From positions 1 to 37,879 of the forward strand of contig QNER01000005.1 in the NCBI GenBank assembly GCA_003646175.1: a stretch of DNA of 37,879 nt, given 5' to 3'. Every line of letters begins with the position of its first letter. Position 1 is the stretch's first letter. The notes beneath the pieces are model-generated. The model saw only the letters and a list, made by a program, of their open reading frames with translations, searched no databases and was not told the origin of the DNA. The DNA is from Candidatus Parabeggiatoa sp. nov. 1 (GTDB lineage: Bacteria; Pseudomonadota; Gammaproteobacteria; Beggiatoales; Beggiatoaceae). The translations under genes were made by a program, and so were the position numbers. This document shows, one piece after another, positions 33,535-37,879 of this stretch.

Positions 33535-33836
33535 ATATAGATATTCAGATAAATAATTTCACAAACCCCAGGTTTCACCTTTTCAGGTAAAAGTTTGCTA
33601 GAAAAACTTTTGCTTGAAAGCCTATTCGAGGCTTTTTCGGAGAAAAACTTTAGCCTCGAATTCACATTTTCAGGTAAATGTTTCGCTTCGCGAAACATTT
33701 ACCTGAAAGGCAAAAGTTTCGCGAAGCGAAACTTTAGCCTGAAAACCCCTACGGGGTTGTTGGGCGTTCGTTATAATAGGAATTTGCGGCTATATGTCTA
33801 CCATCTTTTGGAAATTATTTTTCTGAAAAACTATAG
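33535..33836. mobile_element. 300-bp expanded relative of the 28641 element
   Basis: Ends TATAGATATTCAGATAAATAA and GAAATTATTTTTCTGAAAAAC plus TATAG. It shares both edges with 28641-28818 but carries extra palindromes: TTTCAGGTAAATGTTTCG with its exact complement (33668-33685 and 33691-33708), and GGCAAAAGTTTCGC with GCGAAACTTTAGCC (33709-33739). These look like successive hairpin insertions. The short frames here (33483-33698, 33595-33861) follow the palindromes and are not genes. Confidence 0.6.
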
Positions 33837-33928
33837 ACGTTCAGAAACGTTGATTGGCTAATCTATAACAATTTTTAATATGAGGATAACTGCCAAAAAT
33901 GACATACCATTCATTTAGCAGAATTTAT

Positions 33929-34579
33929 TCATAATCCCTTCTTTGGCACAATTTGCTGAACAGAAGCATTAGACACAATTTCTCGGACAGCATCCGTCTT
34001 GGCCCAATTTTCGGCATCGATTTGATTTTGAAAAGGCCCTTTCATCACAACATATAGGCCATCTGTCAACTCAGGATAAAAATCGCTTTCTCCAACTGAA
34101 AAATCATCCTGAGTCCAAATGTCGGATCTGAATTGGTCTCTGAGCTGAAGGCCAGAATTTAGGCCTTCTTGAGTTTGCGGAAAGCCGCCCAAAATGACAT
34201 ACCAGGTTTTAACTTGATCTCGACGTTCAGGTATCTGCCAAACCATGCTTTGTTCACGAGATGAACATTGCCAACCCCATTTCCCCTCCAACTTCTTGTG
34301 GATAAAGTCATCCATTTTCTGCTCGCAATAACCGACTTTATTTTCAGCGGACCACAAGATTTTACTGAAGCCCGGCTTTTCCGTAGGTTTTTCATAAATG
34401 ACTCGGCACGGCACACGGTTACCTGGGACCAGATAGTCCAATGTCACAATCCGTCTGTTGTCTTGGTTTGAGCATATAACCACACTGTCTTCTAGCCCAG
34501 TGTCGGTGGCTACCGCAATTTGGTCATCACCTAAAACGGCGATAACTATCACCAAGAGGCTGATAAGTGCTTTCTTCAT
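33929..34579 (-). CDS. Exported SPOR-like protein, shortened paralogue
   Basis: 216 aa, clearly homologous to the protein at 32081-32995: the same signal peptide (MKKALISLLVIVIAVLG), Cys-containing domain and first SPOR-like repeat (KTWYVILGGFPQT). The frame stops after VQQIVPKKGL. The DNA beyond the stop (about 33929 down to 33885) still aligns with the second repeat of the paralogue (AATTCAGCCAAAGAATGG and ATGTCATTTTGG in that gene), but with frame breaks, so the second repeat has been lost by decay. ATG 34579 follows AAGGAGAATC. Whether the shortened protein works is unknown. Confidence 0.8.
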   Translation of the reverse strand: MKKALISLLVIVIAVLGDDQIAVATDTGLEDSVVICSNQDNRRIVTLDYLVPGNRVPCRVIYEKPTEKPGFSKILWSAENKVGYCEQKMDDFIHKKLEGKWGWQCSSREQSMVWQIPERRDQVKTWYVILGGFPQTQEGLNSGLQLRDQFRSDIWTQDDFSVGESDFYPELTDGLYVVMKGPFQNQIDAENWAKTDAVREIVSNASVQQIVPKKGL

Positions 34580-35047
34580 TCAGATTCTCCTTATGGGTTG
34601 TTGTAAAACAGTAAGTGTAGGACGAATATATTTTAAAGTACCCATTACAATGTTGTCAACACGTTTGAAAAACCTCCGATGTTTGGCTTGTTGACGATGT
34701 TTGTCCAAAGTCAGAGGGAAAAATTTTCAACCAAAGCGATTAAACGTAAATAATGTAGGGGAAAACAAATTCCGCCAGTGGCTAGTACAGGAGAGCGAAA
34801 ATATCTGAGCCACGGTGAAAATTGTTCTTAGAAGATTTGTGTCGTGAGAAATCCGATTTTTTCAAAAAATCGGATTTCTTTGACGTTTTCTTTTTACAAC
34901 ATCGCTACGCTTGTTTGTTTAAAGTGCATAAAAAAAAAGTCTTTTGGTTAGTGCCTAGTGGCTCTTTTTGTCAATGGTATTCACAAAGTATAGCACACGA
35001 TGGAAAGTTATGATGGGTTTCGCAGAACTACCCATCCGGTGCTGGTT
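34580..35047. other. Gene-free region with a perfect hairpin
   Basis: The promoter region of the shortened SPOR-like gene, then a hairpin GAAATCCGATTTTTT/AAAAAATCGGATTTC (34848-34878) followed by TTTGACG. The rest shows no gene or repeat that I can support. The fusion gene on the minus strand ends at 35048. Confidence 0.6.
34848..34878. repeat. GAAATCCGATTTTTT perfect hairpin
   Basis: A 15-bp perfect stem with a single central base. CGTGA precedes and TTTGACG follows, the same frame as the split hairpin at 31021-31223. A weaker relative is at 37187-37216. Confidence 0.85.
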
Positions 35048-36433
35048 TTATTGGGCCTCATTTCTACAATGTTGTGGTAAATACTTATTATCCACACCAT
35101 TGGGATGGCCCGAACTACACTTCCAATGACCTGTGGCTGGATTATAAGTCAGCCTGATGGTTTGTTCACCTATTGGGGAATGTTCTTTTCCAGACAGGGT
35201 TGCTTGGAAATAGAGCTGTTCGGGGTTTGAGACGATCTTCTCCACATACTTACTCGACGTTTTCCCCTTTATATCCGCGACAGATGGCGGAAATTTTTCC
35301 GTAAAGGAAAAATATTGTTCTGTCGGTGTCTTAAGTGCCTCTATAAAGTTAACGGCTTGCACAGTTTGGTAATGGTTTACATAATCTGTATGGGAATATT
35401 TTCCCAAATCAGAAGGTGAAATACCCATAGAAGCTATCACAACTATCACTCCTATAATGGCCGCAATAGGAAGCAACATAAGCATAATAATAGCGGTGAG
35501 TATTGCACCGGGTGAGCGATGTGCAGAACCGCCGGGAATGGCCTCTATCACAGTCGTATCGGCAATCAAATCATGCAGACAACGTCGAGACTTTTGGAAA
35601 ATGAATAGGGGATCGATTAAAACCACAGCGGATTTCCACCACTCTGGACCGATCCCTGCGATTATTTGTATGACGAAATAACGCAATCCGACAATCCGTA
35701 ATAATCCGGCCCGACTGCCATCGGTACGGACAATCTTAATGTCAAGCAAACGTTTGCCAATGGTTTGCCCATTCTGGTACAGCAATGTCCAGTTGATCGC
35801 GGTAAGAGCAATCCAACCTAAAACAACAAAACCCAATGGCCACACCATCGTTAACATCGCCTCCTCACTGCCCTTTCCACCATCCGCCAAAACAGAGGTA
35901 TCAACAAAGAAAGGCATTATCAAAATTGCTAAAAAAGGTAGGGATAAGAAAATGAGTACATCCACTAAGTGAGCCACCAAACGTGTATCGCGTCTTGCCA
36001 ATTCAAAGACATTGTCATTGGTGAGTCCTGTTGTCGGTGCCACAAAGGGTTGGTAAGGCGAAACGTTAGGCCCTTGAGGGTTGATTTGGGGTTGCCCTGC
36101 GGATTTCACGCCCGAATCATAAGCTTTGCGCTTTTCATGATCAGACAAAACCTGAACCGCCTCAGTCATTTCACTCATCTTCGCTGGGATTGCTTGAGCA
36201 ATTTCCGTATCCGTGGCATTTTGGTTAACGCCTAGAACTTCATAATAGGTGTTTGGCTTCCTAACCATTTTTGAGGGTTGGAGCGATGCTTGTGTCAGTT
36301 CGGCCCCAAGAGTTTTGGGCTTATCCGCCTCAACCAAACTTATGACGCTCCCATTGGAACCATTTCCCTTTGGTGGCACAATTTCTTGAAATTCCACCTG
36401 ATTAGTGTTTTGGTTAATAGCGTCAATTTTCAT
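35048..36433 (-). CDS. J-like / RDD membrane / type IV pilin-like fusion protein
   Basis: 461 aa with three parts. Residues 62-106 (YYEVLGVNQNATDTEIAQAI, then EAVQVLSDHEKRKAYD) match both ends of a DnaJ J-domain, but the middle, including the HPD motif needed to stimulate Hsp70, is absent. Residues about 146-298 are an RDD domain: ELARRDTRLVAHLVDVLIF, TIGKRLLDIKIVRTDGSRAG and CLHDLIADTTVIEA, with membrane helices near 153-174 and 197-216. Another helix (310-335) leads into a periplasmic domain, 340-456, that looks like a type IV pilin head: FPPSVADIKGKTSSKYVEKI, GHWKCSSG (C439), YLPQHC (C456). ATG 36433 has a weak AGGGA. It is monocistronic. The function is unknown; RDD proteins are often putative transporters. 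Confidence 0.85.
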   Translation of the reverse strand: MKIDAINQNTNQVEFQEIVPPKGNGSNGSVISLVEADKPKTLGAELTQASLQPSKMVRKPNTYYEVLGVNQNATDTEIAQAIPAKMSEMTEAVQVLSDHEKRKAYDSGVKSAGQPQINPQGPNVSPYQPFVAPTTGLTNDNVFELARRDTRLVAHLVDVLIFLSLPFLAILIMPFFVDTSVLADGGKGSEEAMLTMVWPLGFVVLGWIALTAINWTLLYQNGQTIGKRLLDIKIVRTDGSRAGLLRIVGLRYFVIQIIAGIGPEWWKSAVVLIDPLFIFQKSRRCLHDLIADTTVIEAIPGGSAHRSPGAILTAIIMLMLLPIAAIIGVIVVIASMGISPSDLGKYSHTDYVNHYQTVQAVNFIEALKTPTEQYFSFTEKFPPSVADIKGKTSSKYVEKIVSNPEQLYFQATLSGKEHSPIGEQTIRLTYNPATGHWKCSSGHPNGVDNKYLPQHCRNEAQ

Positions 36434-37879
36434 ATGGATATATTCCCTAAGTTTTACTGAAAATGCGTTCGATTTTTGGCATCTAATAAATTCAATGACT
36501 TAACAAGAGATGCTTCACCTAAAATCACAGTTTTCATATACAGACTTTTCCGGCGTTTTCAGTAGTTTTATGGTGCTAAGCAAACAGGGGTAAAATACCT
36601 AGCGAGTGTCCATCCAGAAACGCCCAACTTCGTTTTAATTTCAAGCAAAGCTCACGAAATCTTGTTTAACAAAGACTCCGAATCGTTTCGTTTACTCGAT
36701 CATCAAGTTTTTTGGTTTCCCTCTTTAATAAAGGTGGGCTATTGGGGGATTTCTTTAAATGTGTAAAAAATCATCATTGCCAACTAATCTTTACCCACAA
36801 CTATGCTTTTGTGTGTGAATTATGAATGAAGGCTACCCACTATCGCGGCGACAGCCGACGTATCAAGGGGTTACATGGTTTCTCGTTTTCACGTTCATTA
36901 CGAAAGGCAGCGATTCCCGTTAAGGGCGGAATAACGGCCCCGGCTGGATTTGGGTTTTTACGGGAATGCTCGTTCCATCGTTACGCGGGTTCCGTTTACA
37001 GCCTGAATTAAAACAATGGGTTAGTAATTAATGAGACATTCATTTACAATTCGCTATAGAAGTTTTTATCATAAATATAGCTGTGAAGAAGAGCCCCTTT
37101 GTTTTTGGGGCTCTGCGTTTTCCGGATTTTTTCCAGTTTATATTACTAGAAAAGTTTTTGCTGGGGGTTTTCAATATCTTAAAAAAAAATCCGATTTTGG
37201 GAAAAAAATCGGATTTAGGCCTTACCGTTTTTTGGGCACTTTGGGGCAACTAATTGTATTCTGCATACAACACCGAGATCAAAGTGCAGCTGCTTTCTAG
37301 AAAAACTTCTATAGCGAACACAATTCTTCATAATTTTCAAAGGGGGGACTTATGGGTAAAGATAAGTTTGCCAAAGGGGAGACCGCAAATTCATTATAAA
37401 AACTATGGAATAATAACTTGAAGATCGAGGTTTATCAAGCGTTTTGGGTGTGAGAATGTTAAGATTTCAAACTCAAGTCGAAATGACACTCAAGTTAAAG
37501 GATGAACACTAGCGAGCTTATGATGGGTAGTAGTTCAAAGTACCCTTCATAAATCAACGTGGCAAAACGATTTGTATTGCCGTTAGTTATTTTCAACTGC
37601 GGTTAAACGTAAACGTAAAAATGTCGGGAAAAATCCCTTGGATGAGCATAGTACACCTCTCATAAAAATTGTCAATAAATATTATCAATAAAACTATAGC
37701 TTTTACTGTTCCTATAAATCTATTCAAATCTATTTATAGGTAATTCGCTCTCTGTTGATAATCCGGATGGATTGCAACTAGAGTCCAGGTTGAGCAGTCC
37801 CAACCGTTGGTACGCAATCCGACAAAGTCGTTTTGTACAACTAACCCCTGTCAATTTTTGAAGGAAGTCCCATTGGGTC
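36434..37879. other. Gene-free end region
   Basis: No supported gene. A hairpin AGAGCCCCTTT/GGGGCTCT lies at 37088-37112, a AAATCCGATTTT hairpin at 37187-37216, and a CCTATAAAT/ATTTATAGG inverted repeat near 37711-37740. At 37352 a strong AAAGGGGGG precedes ATG and 15 codons (MGKDKFAKGETANSL, stop 37397-37399): either a very small gene or the stub of a lost one. The 36826-37011 frame has higher GC than its surroundings but no recognisable product. Confidence 0.55.

Noticed and set aside
33595-33861. 88-aa plus-strand and overlapping 71-aa minus-strand ORFs
   Set aside because: Both are translations of stacked palindromes, which stay open on both strands.
36826-37011. 61-aa ORF with higher GC than its surroundings
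   Set aside because: No ribosome-binding site, no recognisable motif; probably a fragment or repeat.

Overview
The window looks like a chromosomal segment of a large, low-GC gammaproteobacterium, most likely a filamentous sulfur bacterium of the Beggiatoaceae/Thiotrichales type. This is an inference from three things: gammaproteobacterial-style proteins (CHASE8/HAMP sensor, RDD, FmdB, GlcG-like and type IV pilin-like domains), modest gene density with long gaps, and gaps packed with cyanobacteria-like short repeats (heptamer tandem repeats, the GTAGGGGCAATCC/GGTTGCCC motif, many hairpins). No rRNA gene is present and I see no tRNA gene or CRISPR array.

Layout. 1-1775: no gene; repeats and a 35-bp direct-repeat pair. 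1776-8453: one 2225-aa STAND/AAA-like P-loop NTPase standing alone. 9363-10964: secreted PhoA-family alkaline phosphatase. 10965-13176: decayed DNA with a truncated AAA ATPase remnant and nested repeats. 13177-21700: a same-strand cluster of a large secreted protein (interrupted), a MacB/LolD-type ABC ATPase, its FtsX-type permease, and a secreted von Willebrand A (VWA) protein (interrupted). 21766: a strong terminator. 21800-25240: repeats plus a frameshifted wrbA. 25242-27512: a CHASE8-HAMP-REC-HPt-HPt protein with no kinase domain. 27641-30495: a small exported protein, a GlcG/HbpS-like protein and an unrecognised protein with a C-terminal tandem repeat. 31334-36433, all on the minus strand: an FmdB-like protein, two paralogous exported SPOR-like proteins (the second shortened), and a J-like/RDD/pilin-like fusion. 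36434-37879: no convincing gene.

How the genes may work together. The 13.2-21.7 kb cluster could be a cell-envelope system in which an ATP-driven MacB/LolCDE-like transporter acts on, or with, two large exported proteins, one carrying a MIDAS metal site. Both exported proteins are broken by point lesions in this sequence, so the system is either decaying, carries assembly errors, or is recoded. The sensor at 25242 could pass phosphate from a separate kinase through its REC and its one intact HPt.

The most striking non-genic content is a set of small non-autonomous mobile elements with terminal inverted repeats and, in several cases, exact target-site duplications of 3, 5 or 8 bp. Some are inserted inside others. 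There is also a conserved 48-nt three-way-junction repeat and a hairpin family that keeps a G-U wobble at one fixed position. Family assignments are from recognition of motifs only; no database search was run.
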